NCBI RefSeq assembly: GCF_001522585.2
Contig: NZ_CP013372.1
Span: 1,736,001 to 1,800,000, forward strand
Direction: 5' to 3'
DNA from: Burkholderia sp. NRF60-BP8
GTDB lineage: Bacteria > Pseudomonadota > Gammaproteobacteria > Burkholderiales > Burkholderiaceae
DNA length: 64,000 nucleotides
Shown here piece by piece: positions 26,108 through 37,706 of this stretch. The translations under genes and the position numbers were made by a program. Under the pieces are notes generated by a model that saw nothing but the letters and a program-made list of their open reading frames with translations, was not told the origin of the DNA and made no database searches. Position 1 is the first letter of the stretch. Each line of letters opens with the position of its first letter.

Positions 26108-27508
26108 TTACGCCTCGAGCGCCTCCAGCACCTTCCCCTTCGTCTCGATCCCGACGAAGTGCACGGTCAGCGCCGCGATCAGCGGCACCACGCCGATCAG
26201 ATAGAACGCCGGCGCGAGGTTCCCGCCGATGATCGCGTGCGGCACGACCATCGGCGCGACGAACGACGCGATCTTCAGCCACGCGCTGCCGAGCCCGCAG
26301 CCCGACGCGCGGATGCTCGTCGGATACTGCTCGGGCGTATAGACGTACGCGGTGATGAACCCCGACGCCATCAGCCCGAGCGACAGCGAACAGAAGACCG
26401 CGACCACGTACACCGACGACGCGTGATAGATGCCGGCGAGCGCCAGCGACAGCGCGCACAGCACGAACGACCACACGATCACCGGCTTGCGGCCGAGCTT
26501 GTCGACCAGCAACGCGGAGGCCAGCGAGCCGAGCACGCCCATCACCGAGCCGATCACCGCGAGGTTCAGCGCGAGCTGCAGCGGCGCGTGATAGAAGTTC
26601 TTGTAGATCGTCGGCAGCCACGTCGACAGCCCGTACTGGATGAACCCGCAGGTCGCCCACAACGTCGCCACCGCGAGCGTGCGCTTGCGATACGCGGCGC
26701 TGAACAGGTCGGTCATCCTGCGCTTCGGATGCTGGCGCACCATCTCGTCGAACGCGGCCGCCTGCGTGACCGGCGGCAGCTCGCCGCGCACCGATCCTTC
26801 GAACACGCCGACCGCGCGCCCGGCCTCCGCGAGCCGCCCGCGCGACGCGAGCCAGCGCGGCGATTCCGGCACGAGGCGCGTGAGCACGAGCGACAGGATC
26901 ACCGGCAGCCCGCCGACGAAGTACATGATTTCCCAGCCGAAGCGCGGCACGAGCCACGCGCCGAGCGCCATCGACACGAGCAGGCCGATCGGGAACACGA
27001 TCTCGTACAACAGCACGAAGCGGCCGCGGCCATGCGCGCGCGTGATTTCGTTGATGTACGTGGCCGCGACCGGCAATTCGCCGCCGAGCCCGAGCCCCTG
27101 CAGGATCCGCAGCAGCACGAACACCTCGAACGTCGGCGCGAAGCCGCACGCGATGCTCGTGATGCCGATCACGGCCGAGCTCCACGCGATGGCTTTCACG
27201 CGGCCATGCTTTTCCGCGAGCGCGGGAAACAGGAATGCGCCGATCAGCTGGCCGATCGCGCCGGACGCGATCAGCATGCCGATCTGCGTCGGCGACAGCC
27301 CCCATTTGTGAATCAGCAGCGGCAGCGTCGCCGCGATCGTGATCACGTCGAAGCCGTCGAAGAACGTCGCGGTGCCGATCAGCACGCGTGCGCGGACCTG
27401 CATCGCGTTGGCCGGAAGCCGCTCGAGCCGCGCGATGATCGCGCCGGGCGTGGAGGCGGCAGCTTCCATCGTGGCGCTGCCGGCCACGACGTTGTCGAAA
27501 GTGCTCAT
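26108..27508 (-). CDS. MFS transporter, probable aromatic/organic acid importer
   Basis: A 466-residue major facilitator with 12 predicted membrane helices. The signature loops are present: GRVKAI-type between helices 2 and 3, GGELPVAATYINE in helix 5, and PESPRWL after helix 6, giving it the look of the AAHS/sugar-porter branch. The start MSTFDNVV follows an AGGAGA site. It is the last gene of the catabolic operon, 37 bp after the ferredoxin reductase gene, and ends before a strong terminator. Its place suggests import of the pathway substrate. Confidence 0.9.
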   Translation of the reverse strand: MSTFDNVVAGSATMEAAASTPGAIIARLERLPANAMQVRARVLIGTATFFDGFDVITIAATLPLLIHKWGLSPTQIGMLIASGAIGQLIGAFLFPALAEKHGRVKAIAWSSAVIGITSIACGFAPTFEVFVLLRILQGLGLGGELPVAATYINEITRAHGRGRFVLLYEIVFPIGLLVSMALGAWLVPRFGWEIMYFVGGLPVILSLVLTRLVPESPRWLASRGRLAEAGRAVGVFEGSVRGELPPVTQAAAFDEMVRQHPKRRMTDLFSAAYRKRTLAVATLWATCGFIQYGLSTWLPTIYKNFYHAPLQLALNLAVIGSVMGVLGSLASALLVDKLGRKPVIVWSFVLCALSLALAGIYHASSVYVVAVFCSLSLGLMASGFITAYVYTPEQYPTSIRASGCGLGSAWLKIASFVAPMVVPHAIIGGNLAPAFYLIGVVPLIAALTVHFVGIETKGKVLEALEA

Positions 27509-27545
27509 GCGGGGTGTCTCCTGGATCTCTTTCCGGTTGGGCCGG

Positions 27546-28790
27546 TCAGGCAAGCGCTTGGGTCGTGTCTGCCAGGGCTTCCGTATCCACTGCCCGGCCC
27601 TGGTTCATCCACTTGCGCGCGAGCTTCAGCTCGCGCGCGTTGTTCACGGCGATGACACCTCTCACATGTCCGTCGCCCACGAAAAACAGCGTCGCACGAC
27701 GCGCGGCGAGATCGCCGCGCACGACGAGCTGCGCATCGACCGGCAGATCGCCGAGGATCTGCAGGTTCACGTCGTACTGATCGGACCAGAACCACGGAAT
27801 CTCCGCGTACGGTTCACGCACGCCGAGCACGGCTTTCGCGGCCGCGATCGCCTGGTTCTGCGCGTTCGCCCACGATTCGAGCCGCACGCGCCGCTTCAGC
27901 CAGCCGTTGTGATGGTTCGCGACGTCGCCGCACGCGAAGATCGCGGGGTCGCTGGTCGCGCCGTATTCGTCGACGACGATGCCGTCGTCGACCGCGAGCC
28001 CCGCGTCGCTCGCCAGCGACGCATTCAGCGCGAGACCGATGCCGGCCACCGCGAAATCGGCGTCGATCGTCGTGCCGTCGGCGAGCGTCGCGCGCACCTT
28101 CGATGCGTCGCCGGGCTGCGCATCGAGCGATTCAAGCGCCGCGCCAAGTCGCACGTCGACGCCGTTCGAACGATGCAGGTCGAGCAGGAAGTCGGACACG
28201 ATTTGCGGCACCGAACGCCCGCACAGCCGCGGCGCGCCTTCGACCACGACGGCATCGACGCCGAGCTTGCGCGCGGTCGCCGCGACTTCGAGGCCGATCC
28301 AGCCGCCGCCGATCACGAGCACGCGCCGGCTCGCCCGCAGCTTCTCGCCGAGCGCGGCGGCTTCGTCGAGCGTGCGCAAATAATGCAGGTTCGGCGTGTT
28401 GACGAGCGCATCGGGCAAGCGGCGCGACGTGCCGCCGGTCGCGATCACGAGCCGGTCGTATTCGATCTCGCGGCCGCTTTCGGTCGTCACCACGCGGCGC
28501 GTGCGATCGATCGACGCCGCGCGCTCCGGCTGCCATGCCTCGACGTTCAGCGCACCGAATTCGTCCGGGCGCACGACGCGCACGGTCTCGATGTCGGCGT
28601 CGCCGGCCAGCACGGCCTTCGACAGCGGCGGGCGCTCGTACGGCAGGTGCGGCTCGTCGGCGATCATCACGAGACGGCCCGCATACCCTTGCGCGCGCAA
28701 CGTCTTCAACACCCAGCCGGCGGCCTGGCCGCCGCCGATCACGACGACCGTGCCCGGTGCGGGCCGCGCGGGCGTATTCGCTTCGGTCAT
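27546..28790 (-). CDS. FAD-dependent ferredoxin reductase of the Rieske oxygenase
   Basis: A 414-residue FAD/NADH oxidoreductase. The FAD motif is VIGGGQAAG (about 17-25). A second NADH motif, VIGGGWIGLEVA, is near residue 156. The domain order and length match the ferredoxin-NAD reductases of aromatic ring-hydroxylating systems (BphA4/HcaD type). It passes electrons from NADH to the Rieske ferredoxin encoded at 39137. It overlaps the extradiol dioxygenase gene by four bases (ATGA). Confidence 0.92.
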   Translation of the reverse strand: MTEANTPARPAPGTVVVIGGGQAAGWVLKTLRAQGYAGRLVMIADEPHLPYERPPLSKAVLAGDADIETVRVVRPDEFGALNVEAWQPERAASIDRTRRVVTTESGREIEYDRLVIATGGTSRRLPDALVNTPNLHYLRTLDEAAALGEKLRASRRVLVIGGGWIGLEVAATARKLGVDAVVVEGAPRLCGRSVPQIVSDFLLDLHRSNGVDVRLGAALESLDAQPGDASKVRATLADGTTIDADFAVAGIGLALNASLASDAGLAVDDGIVVDEYGATSDPAIFACGDVANHHNGWLKRRVRLESWANAQNQAIAAAKAVLGVREPYAEIPWFWSDQYDVNLQILGDLPVDAQLVVRGDLAARRATLFFVGDGHVRGVIAVNNARELKLARKWMNQGRAVDTEALADTTQALA

Positions 28791-29749
28791 GATTTGCGCT
28801 CCGTCATGAACTTGCCTTCCGGCGCCTTCGCGTGCTTCTGCCGGCGCGTGTTGCCGTCCAGGCCGCCGTCGACGGCCCACTCGGCGAACACGGTCGGCCC
28901 CGGTTCGAATTCGCGCGGTTGCCAGTCGGGCGTCAGCACGTCTTCGTCCGCGTAGTACTCGATCAGCGCGCCGGCCGGATTCTGGAAGTACCAGAAGTAC
29001 GCGGACGACACCGGGTGACGCCCTGGGCCGAGTTGCGTTTCCCAGCCGCAGCGGTCGATGTGCATGCCGCCGCCGAATACTTCGTGGATGTCGCGCACGG
29101 TGAATGCGACGTGGTTCAGGCCGCGTTTGCCGTTCGGCAGCGCGAGCAGGAACAGGTCGTGATGGCCGCCGTGCGGCGCGCAGCGCATGAACGCGCCGCG
29201 GCCCGGATAACGGTCCGACGTCTCGAAGCCGAGCAGTTCGTGATAGAACCTTTCCTGCGCGTCGAGGCAGTTCGTGAAGAACACGACATGCCCGACCTCG
29301 ACCGGCTCTGCACGCGCATAGATCGGGCTCGGCTGGTCCACGCGCAGCGTCCGCCCCCAGACGTTCGACGGCGAGCCCGTGATGTCGAGTGCGCGCTTGC
29401 GCGTGACTTCGATGCGGATCGCCATCCCGTTCGGATCGATGCAGCCGAGTGCATCGTCCTGCGCGTAATAGCCGGGCTGGCCGGCCAGCTTCGTGCGCAA
29501 TGCGTCGAGTTCGCCCTGCGTCGCGACGCCCCACGTGACTTCCCGCAGCGTCGGGCCTGCTTCGAACGCGGGCGGCAGCGACGGATCGTCGGCTTTCACG
29601 ACCAGCACGGTGCAACCGTTCAGCGTCTCGAAGCGCGCACGCGTGTCGTTGTGCGCGACTTCCTTCAGCCCCCAGTCGGCGAAAAAGCGCCGGCAGGTGG
29701 CGAGGTCGTCGACGCCGTACGTGATCTGCTCGATTCCCAAAATGCTCAT
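28787..29749 (-). CDS. Type I extradiol (VOC) dioxygenase
   Basis: A 320-residue two-domain vicinal-oxygen-chelate protein. The C-terminal domain holds a complete 2-His-1-carboxylate iron site, by position His154 (VEVGHVVFF), His213 (GLNHVAF) and Glu264 (ALIEYYAD), as in BphC-type extradiol dioxygenases. The N-terminal domain is the usual degenerate copy. It should cleave a catecholic ring next to the diol (meta cleavage). It lies between the aldehyde dehydrogenase and ferredoxin reductase genes. The natural catechol is unknown. Confidence 0.88.
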   Translation of the reverse strand: MSILGIEQITYGVDDLATCRRFFADWGLKEVAHNDTRARFETLNGCTVLVVKADDPSLPPAFEAGPTLREVTWGVATQGELDALRTKLAGQPGYYAQDDALGCIDPNGMAIRIEVTRKRALDITGSPSNVWGRTLRVDQPSPIYARAEPVEVGHVVFFTNCLDAQERFYHELLGFETSDRYPGRGAFMRCAPHGGHHDLFLLALPNGKRGLNHVAFTVRDIHEVFGGGMHIDRCGWETQLGPGRHPVSSAYFWYFQNPAGALIEYYADEDVLTPDWQPREFEPGPTVFAEWAVDGGLDGNTRRQKHAKAPEGKFMTERKS

Positions 29750-29767
29750 TGCGTCATTCCCCTTCGC

Positions 29768-31258
29768 TCAGTTTGCCCACGGCAGCGGCGCGTCGTTCAA
29801 GCCCCAGTAGAGGCTCTTCTGCTGCATGTATTCGCGGATGCCGAGGCGCCCCTTCTCGCGTCCCATCCCGCTCTCCTTCCAACCCGAGAACGGCGTGGAG
29901 ATCGAGAACAGCTTATACGTGTTGATCCAGACGGTGCCCGTCTCCAGCGCGCGCGCGATGCGCCATGCGCGCTTGTAGTCGCGCGTCCAGATGCCCGCAG
30001 CGAGCCCGAATACGCTGTCGTTCGCCTGTGCGATCAACGACGCCTCGTCGTCGAACGGCATCGCGACCAGCACCGGCCCGAAGATTTCCTCCTGGCAGAT
30101 GCGCGCGCTGTTCGGCAAGCCTTCGAGAATCGTCGGCTGATAGAAGAAGCCGTTCTCGCGCCCGTCGCCCGCCGTCCGCTCGCCGCCGCACAGCAGACGG
30201 CCGCCTTCTTCCAGCCCGAGCGCCACGTAGCGTTCGACCGATTCGCGATGCTTCGCGGTGATCAGCGGACCCATCTGCGTGTCGGGCCGCGTCGGGTCGC
30301 CCACGCGCAGCTTGCGTGCACCGGCCACCAGGCGCTTCATGAATTCGTCGTATATCGCGCGCTGCACGAACAGTCGCGAACCGGCGATGCACGCTTCGCC
30401 CGACGAGCTGAAGATGCCGTACAGCACGCCGTTGACCGCGTGGTCGAGATCGGCGTCGTCGCACACGATCGTCGGCGACTTGCCGCCGAGTTCGAGCGAC
30501 ACCGGCATCAGCTTCTCGGCCGCGATGCGCGCGATGCCGCGGCCCACTTCGGTGCCGCCGGTAAACGACACCTTCTTCACGAGCGGATGACGCACGAGCA
30601 CGTCGCCGATCACCGAGCCCTTGCCCGGCAACACGCTCAGCACGCCCTTCGGTACGCCCGCTTCCTCGCAGATGCGCGCCAGCGCGAGCGATACGAGCGG
30701 CGTGACCTCGGCCGGCTTGAGCACCACCGCATTGCCGCCGGCCAGCGCCGGCGCGAGCTTCTGCGCGTCGGACGCGATCGGCGAATTCCACGGGGTGATC
30801 GCCGCGATCACGCCGATCGGCTCGTACACGCTCATCGTCAGGTAGTCGCCGCGCGACGGCGTCAGCTCCTCGTCGAGCGTTTCGAGGCAGGCCGCGAAAT
30901 AGCGGAACGTGTTCGCGGCGCTGGCCACCAGCACGCGCGTCTCGCCGATCGGCTTGCCGTTGTCGCGGCGCTGCAGGTGCGCGAGCGCCTCGTGGCGCTG
31001 CATGATGAGATCCGCGATGCGGTACAGCACCTGCGCGCGCTGATGCGGCTTCAGCCCGGCCCAGTCGGCGCGGCGCCATGCGGCGTCGGCCGCCACGACG
31101 GCGTCGGCCGCGTCTTCCGCGTTCGCCGTCGATACTTCCATGTTCAGCGACTGGTCGGCCGGATAGATGCTCGCGTAAGGCGCTCCGCGGCCGCGCCGCC
31201 ACTCGCCGCCGATCAGGATGTCGCCGTCGGGTACGAGGCTCGTATCGAAAGGAGTCAT
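29768..31258 (-). CDS. Aldehyde dehydrogenase, NAD(P)-dependent
   Basis: A 496-residue ALDH. Catalytic residues are in place: Asn158 (TPWNSP), Glu256 (LELGGKSP) and Cys290 (GEACIAGS). Full length for the family. It oxidises an aldehyde to the carboxylate and in this operon probably handles an aldehyde released by the hydrolase or ThDP enzyme. Start at MTPFDTSL. A 72 bp gap to the preceding aspartate dehydrogenase gene is the largest in the operon but shows no terminator. Confidence 0.93.
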   Translation of the reverse strand: MTPFDTSLVPDGDILIGGEWRRGRGAPYASIYPADQSLNMEVSTANAEDAADAVVAADAAWRRADWAGLKPHQRAQVLYRIADLIMQRHEALAHLQRRDNGKPIGETRVLVASAANTFRYFAACLETLDEELTPSRGDYLTMSVYEPIGVIAAITPWNSPIASDAQKLAPALAGGNAVVLKPAEVTPLVSLALARICEEAGVPKGVLSVLPGKGSVIGDVLVRHPLVKKVSFTGGTEVGRGIARIAAEKLMPVSLELGGKSPTIVCDDADLDHAVNGVLYGIFSSSGEACIAGSRLFVQRAIYDEFMKRLVAGARKLRVGDPTRPDTQMGPLITAKHRESVERYVALGLEEGGRLLCGGERTAGDGRENGFFYQPTILEGLPNSARICQEEIFGPVLVAMPFDDEASLIAQANDSVFGLAAGIWTRDYKRAWRIARALETGTVWINTYKLFSISTPFSGWKESGMGREKGRLGIREYMQQKSLYWGLNDAPLPWAN

Positions 31259-31330
31259 GTCACAAGTCCCACAAATCTGTCTCTGCACATCCGCCCTCGC
31301 CGTGGCGTGGGCGGACGCTCGATGGTCCGG

Positions 31331-33810
<2,480 letters not shown>

Positions 33811-33818
<8 letters not shown>

Positions 33819-34608
33819 GGCGTGCAAAGCCTCCAGAAACGTCGATATGGCTGCCCGTCGTGTAGGACGACAGATACGTTGCGAGATAAAAAAGCGCCCA
33901 GGCGGCCTCGTCGGGCTTGCCGAAGCGATTCAGCGGAATGTTCTTCTTGCGGGCGAGCGCGCCGGTCCAGTCCTCCCAGCTTTCGCCGGGCTGCGCCTGC
34001 GTGTCGTAGCGGCGGCGCCACTGCCCCGACTCGACGATGCCGATCAGGATCGAGTTCACGCGGATGCGCTGCGGCGCCAGTTCGGTCGCGAGCGATTTCA
34101 CGAGGCTCAGCACGCCGGCACGCGCCGACGACGTCGCGACCATGTGCGGCTCCGGCTGCAACGCGAGCAGCGAATTCACGCAGGTGATCGTCGGCGCCTG
34201 CGCGTCGCGCAGCAGCGGCAGGAACGCGCGCGTCGGGCGGATGATGCTGAAGTACTTCAGTTCGAGTTCTTCGCGCCACGCGTCGTCGGTCGTGTCGGCG
34301 AAGGTCGATACGCGGCCCTGGCCGGCGTTGTTGACGAGCATGTCGGCGCGGCCGAAACGCGCGGACACCGCTTGCGCGAAGCCGGCCACGTCGGTTTCGT
34401 CGAGCACGTTGCAGCGCGTGGCCAGCAGTTGCGCATCGGCGTACTTGTCGCGCAGCATCGCGTCGGCGCGTGCGAGACGGTCGCCGTCGCGGCCGCAAAT
34501 CGCGACCGACGCGCCCGCCTGCAGGAACCGTTCGGCCGTCGCGAGGCCGATGCCGGACGAACCGCCCGTCACCACCGCCACCTGCCCGGTCAGATCGATC
34601 TGGATCAT
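33811..34608 (-). CDS. SDR with replaced active-site Tyr and Lys
   Basis: A 265-residue SDR with an intact cofactor motif TGGSSGIG (14-21) and NNAG (93-96). At the catalytic positions, Ser146 is kept, but the residue 13 places on is Thr159 and the one four after that is Arg163, in place of Tyr and Lys. The region reads VATSSARAG. It therefore probably lacks normal dehydrogenase chemistry or uses a different mechanism. It overlaps the IclR gene by four bases. Related proteins annotated simply as SDR oxidoreductases may share this change. Confidence 0.88.
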
Positions 34609-35462
34609 CGGAGTCCTAAAGCCTTGAGAAACGTGTGCTCGTCATCCGAGCGGTAATTGAGCCGCCGCGACAATTCCGCCGCCGCGCGCTGCACCTTGTC
34701 GATCAGCCCGTCGGCGATCAGCGCCGCGTCGATCTCCGGACGCGGCACCGTCACCGTGATGCACGCGACGATCCGCTGCGTCTCGTTGCGCACCGGCGCC
34801 GTGACGACCGAGATCCCGCGCTCGAACGACGAATTGCTGACGCCGTATCCACGCAGCGCATCTTCGCGGATCACTTCGTACAACGCATCGACCGTCTCCG
34901 GCGTCGCGCTCGTCATCCGGCTCAGCGCGCCTTCCGGATACAGCGCACGCAGTTCCTTCAGCGACAGGTCGCCCATCAGCACGTGGCCATGCGTCGTCGC
35001 GTGCGCGGGCAGCCGTGTGCCGACGTTCACGCGGATCGAGCTGAACACCGGCGACTGGCTCTGCGCCTTCGCGACGAACACCACGTCGCGGCCGTCGCGG
35101 ATCACGATGTGCGTCGTGAAGCCGGTCGCATCGCGCAGGCTCTCGATCACCGGCAGGCCGAGATCGGTCAGCTCCAGCGAGCTCAGATATTCGAAGCCGA
35201 GCCGCAGCACGGCGACGCCGAGCTTGTAGTTGCGATCCTTGTCCGCGCGCTCGAGAAAGCCGAGCGATTCGAGCGTCTGCAGCAGACGGAACACCGTCGT
35301 GCGCGGAATGCCGAGCCGCTTCGACAACTCGGGCGCGCCGAGCACCGGCTCGCGCGGCGAGAATTCGGCGAGAATGCGCAGCCCGCGCTCGAGGCCCGGC
35401 ACCACGTAGCTGGCTTCGGCCTTCGCGCTTTCGGATGCGTTTCGTTGCAGCGGTTCGCTCAT
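34605..35462 (-). CDS. IclR family transcriptional regulator of the catabolic operon
   Basis: A 285-residue IclR protein. The N-terminal winged helix has APELSKRLGIPRTTVFRLLQTLESLGFL; the C-terminal effector domain has GTRLPAHATTHGHVLM. It is encoded inside the operon it likely controls, overlapping its neighbours on both sides by four bases. The shared TGTTCC-N6-GGAACA palindrome at the operon and porin promoters is the probable binding site. The effector would be a pathway aromatic. Highly similar to the IclR at 41093. Confidence 0.93.
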   Translation of the reverse strand: MSEPLQRNASESAKAEASYVVPGLERGLRILAEFSPREPVLGAPELSKRLGIPRTTVFRLLQTLESLGFLERADKDRNYKLGVAVLRLGFEYLSSLELTDLGLPVIESLRDATGFTTHIVIRDGRDVVFVAKAQSQSPVFSSIRVNVGTRLPAHATTHGHVLMGDLSLKELRALYPEGALSRMTSATPETVDALYEVIREDALRGYGVSNSSFERGISVVTAPVRNETQRIVACITVTVPRPEIDAALIADGLIDKVQRAAAELSRRLNYRSDDEHTFLKALGLR

Positions 35463-36355
35463 GCCATTCCCCACTGCGTATCGCACTGACGGCAGAACGC
35501 ATCGATCAGCGCCGAATAAGCGGCCGGCGCCTCCACGTAACCCGCGTGCCCGGCCTGCGGAATCACCTGCAGCCCGACGTGCGCGGCCGCGGCGATCCGC
35601 TCGCACGCGGCGGGCGGCGTGATCGCGTCGTTCGCGCCGACGGCCACCGCCGCGCGGCCGCGGAAGCCGGCGAGATCGGCCGCGAGATCGGCGTTCGCGA
35701 GCAGATGCGTGGCCTGCGCGTAGCCGGCCGGCACGATGCGCGCCATGTTCCAGCGCACCCACGCCCGTGCCTCCTCGTTCGCGAAACCGGACAGCATGTT
35801 GCCGCTGCGCTGCTCGGCGAGCCCGGCCGGGCCGAGTTCCGCGAGCATCGCGAGCCGCGCGTCGCGGCGCGTGTCGCGCGTTTCGGCCGGTGCGCTGCCG
35901 TAACCGCCCGCGGGCGAGATCAGCAGCAGGCCGGCGATGCGCGCGGGCATCACGCGGACCAACCCGCCCGCGACGATCGCGCCGAGCGAATGACCGACCA
36001 GCACGCAGCGTTCGATGCCGAGTGCCTCGAGCCATGCGTTCAGCGATGCCGCGTAATCGGCGGCGGCCGGCGACGCGCCGTGCACGGGCGTCGACACGCC
36101 GTAACCGGGCGCATCCCACGCAAGCACGCGTCGCGACGCGCCGAGCGTGTCGAGCTGGCGGACCCACGATGCGGCGCCCGAGCCGATGCCGTGCAGCAGC
36201 ACGACGGGTAGCGCGCGGCCCGCATGCTGCGCGCCGGCCTCGCGGTAGCCGATCGTGCCCGCCGCGCCGGCTGCGCAACGCTGCTCGGGAAACTGCCCGA
36301 GCAGCGCGGCGAAGGCCGCGGTGCGGTCGCGTTCACGTTTGTCGATGACACGCAT
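35459..36355 (-). CDS. Alpha/beta hydrolase, probable meta-cleavage product hydrolase
   Basis: A 298-residue alpha/beta-hydrolase with the oxyanion motif LLHGIGSG (about 53-60), the nucleophile Ser123 in LVGHSLGA, and a late catalytic His in IPQAGHAGYVEAP. The pattern is like MCP hydrolases (BphD-like) that split ring-fission products. In an operon with an extradiol dioxygenase this is the expected next step. Overlaps the IclR gene by four bases. Confidence 0.85.
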   Translation of the reverse strand: MRVIDKRERDRTAAFAALLGQFPEQRCAAGAAGTIGYREAGAQHAGRALPVVLLHGIGSGAASWVRQLDTLGASRRVLAWDAPGYGVSTPVHGASPAAADYAASLNAWLEALGIERCVLVGHSLGAIVAGGLVRVMPARIAGLLLISPAGGYGSAPAETRDTRRDARLAMLAELGPAGLAEQRSGNMLSGFANEEARAWVRWNMARIVPAGYAQATHLLANADLAADLAGFRGRAAVAVGANDAITPPAACERIAAAAHVGLQVIPQAGHAGYVEAPAAYSALIDAFCRQCDTQWGMA

Positions 36356-36373
36356 TGCTTCACCCGCTCCGTC

Positions 36374-36901
36374 TCAACGCTTGATCTTCGCGAGCGGCGA
36401 ATCGGGCGGATACGTCGGCGTGATCGGCTTCGGCGAACCGAGCATCACGCACATCAGCGCGTCTTCCTCGCCGATGTTGATTTCCGTGCGATACACGCCC
36501 GGCGGCACCGAGATCAGGTCGCGCTCGCCGAGGATCGCTTCCCAGGTCTCGCCATCGCGCTCGCAGATCACCTTCATCTTGCCGCGCAGCACGAAGAAGA
36601 TTTCCTCGACGTCGACATGGATGTGGCTCGGCCCGATGTTGCCGGCCGGGATGACCATCGTCGAGAACGTGAAGTTGCCGGCCGGCACCGTGTTGACGTC
36701 CTTCGCGACGCCCGTGCCGCCCGTGCCGACATAGCGCATCTGCGCACGGCGGTACTTCGGGTCGTAGTCGGCCTGGAACTTCAGTGCGTCCCAGTCGTAG
36801 CGCCGCGTCGCATAGCGCGCGACACGCCCTTCCATCCAGTCGTTGAAGCTTGCGCCTTCCGGCTGGTCCCACGACTTGCGTTCGAGATCGGCGTCCGCCA
36901 T
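36374..36901 (-). CDS. Cupin domain protein
   Basis: A 175-residue protein with one cupin barrel: PSHIHVDVEEIFFVLRG gives motif 1 with two His and a Glu, and a second motif region continues toward the C-terminus. Metal binding is likely. Start placed at MADADLE because GGAGAG lies just before it. In aromatic operons cupins serve as isomerases, dioxygenases or accessory proteins. Here it sits between the SDR and the hydrolase gene; its reaction is not predictable. Confidence 0.85.
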   Translation of the reverse strand: MADADLERKSWDQPEGASFNDWMEGRVARYATRRYDWDALKFQADYDPKYRRAQMRYVGTGGTGVAKDVNTVPAGNFTFSTMVIPAGNIGPSHIHVDVEEIFFVLRGKMKVICERDGETWEAILGERDLISVPPGVYRTEINIGEEDALMCVMLGSPKPITPTYPPDSPLAKIKR

Positions 36902-36935
36902 CGTCCTCTCCTTCATTGCGAGTGAAAACTTCGAT

Positions 36936-37706
36936 TCAATTCATCACGAAGCCGCCGTTCACCGGCAGCAATTGACCCGTCACGAAGCGCGCGCCGTCCG
37001 ACAGCAGGAACAGCACGGGGCCCGTCACGTCGTCGGGCACCTGCGCGCGTGCGAGCGCGCGGCCCTGCAGGTAGAACGCGTGGCGTTCCGCCGGCACGTA
37101 CGCGGTCGCCTCGACTTCGGTGAGCCCCGGCGCGATCGCGTTGACCGTCACGCCATGCGCGCCGAACTCGCGTGCCTGCGCGTGCGTCATCGCGATCACC
37201 GCGCCCTTGCTGGCGACGTACGCGAGCAGCTTCGGCGCGCCCCACAGCGCGGTGTCCGATGCCAGATTCACGATCGCGCCGCGGCCCGACTGCGCGAGGT
37301 GCGGCAACGCCGCATTGCTGACGAGCCACACGCCGCGCACGTTCACGTTCATCACGGCGTCCCACGTCGACACGTCGAGCTCCGTCGACAGCTTGCCGCC
37401 CGAGTTCGTGATCGCCGCGTTGTTGATCAGCGCGTCGATACCGCCGAGCGCCGCCGCGCCCTGCGCGACGAATGCGTCGATGCTGGCCGGGTCGGCGAGG
37501 TCGAGTGCGAAGAAATGCGCGGTGTGGCCGGCGCGGGCGAGCTGCGCGGCCAGCGCGCGGCCCTCTTCCGCCAGCACGTCGCCGAACGCGACCTGCGCGC
37601 CCGCTTCGACCAGCGCCTTCACGAATGCGGCGCCGAGACCGCGCGCGCCGCCCGTGACGAGCACGCGGCGACCGGGCAGCGCCACGACCGGAGCGCGCTC
37701 AGCCAT
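36936..37706 (-). CDS. SDR, probable cis-dihydrodiol dehydrogenase
   Basis: A 256-residue classical SDR with TGGARGLG (18-25), NNAA and the active-site Ser with YVASK. The catalytic Tyr-x3-Lys pair is intact, unlike the other SDR of this operon. Directly downstream of the Rieske oxygenase with an 8 bp overlap, it is well placed to oxidise a cis-dihydrodiol to a catechol with NAD. The specific diol is unknown. Confidence 0.88.
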   Translation of the reverse strand: MAERAPVVALPGRRVLVTGGARGLGAAFVKALVEAGAQVAFGDVLAEEGRALAAQLARAGHTAHFFALDLADPASIDAFVAQGAAALGGIDALINNAAITNSGGKLSTELDVSTWDAVMNVNVRGVWLVSNAALPHLAQSGRGAIVNLASDTALWGAPKLLAYVASKGAVIAMTHAQAREFGAHGVTVNAIAPGLTEVEATAYVPAERHAFYLQGRALARAQVPDDVTGPVLFLLSDGARFVTGQLLPVNGGFVMN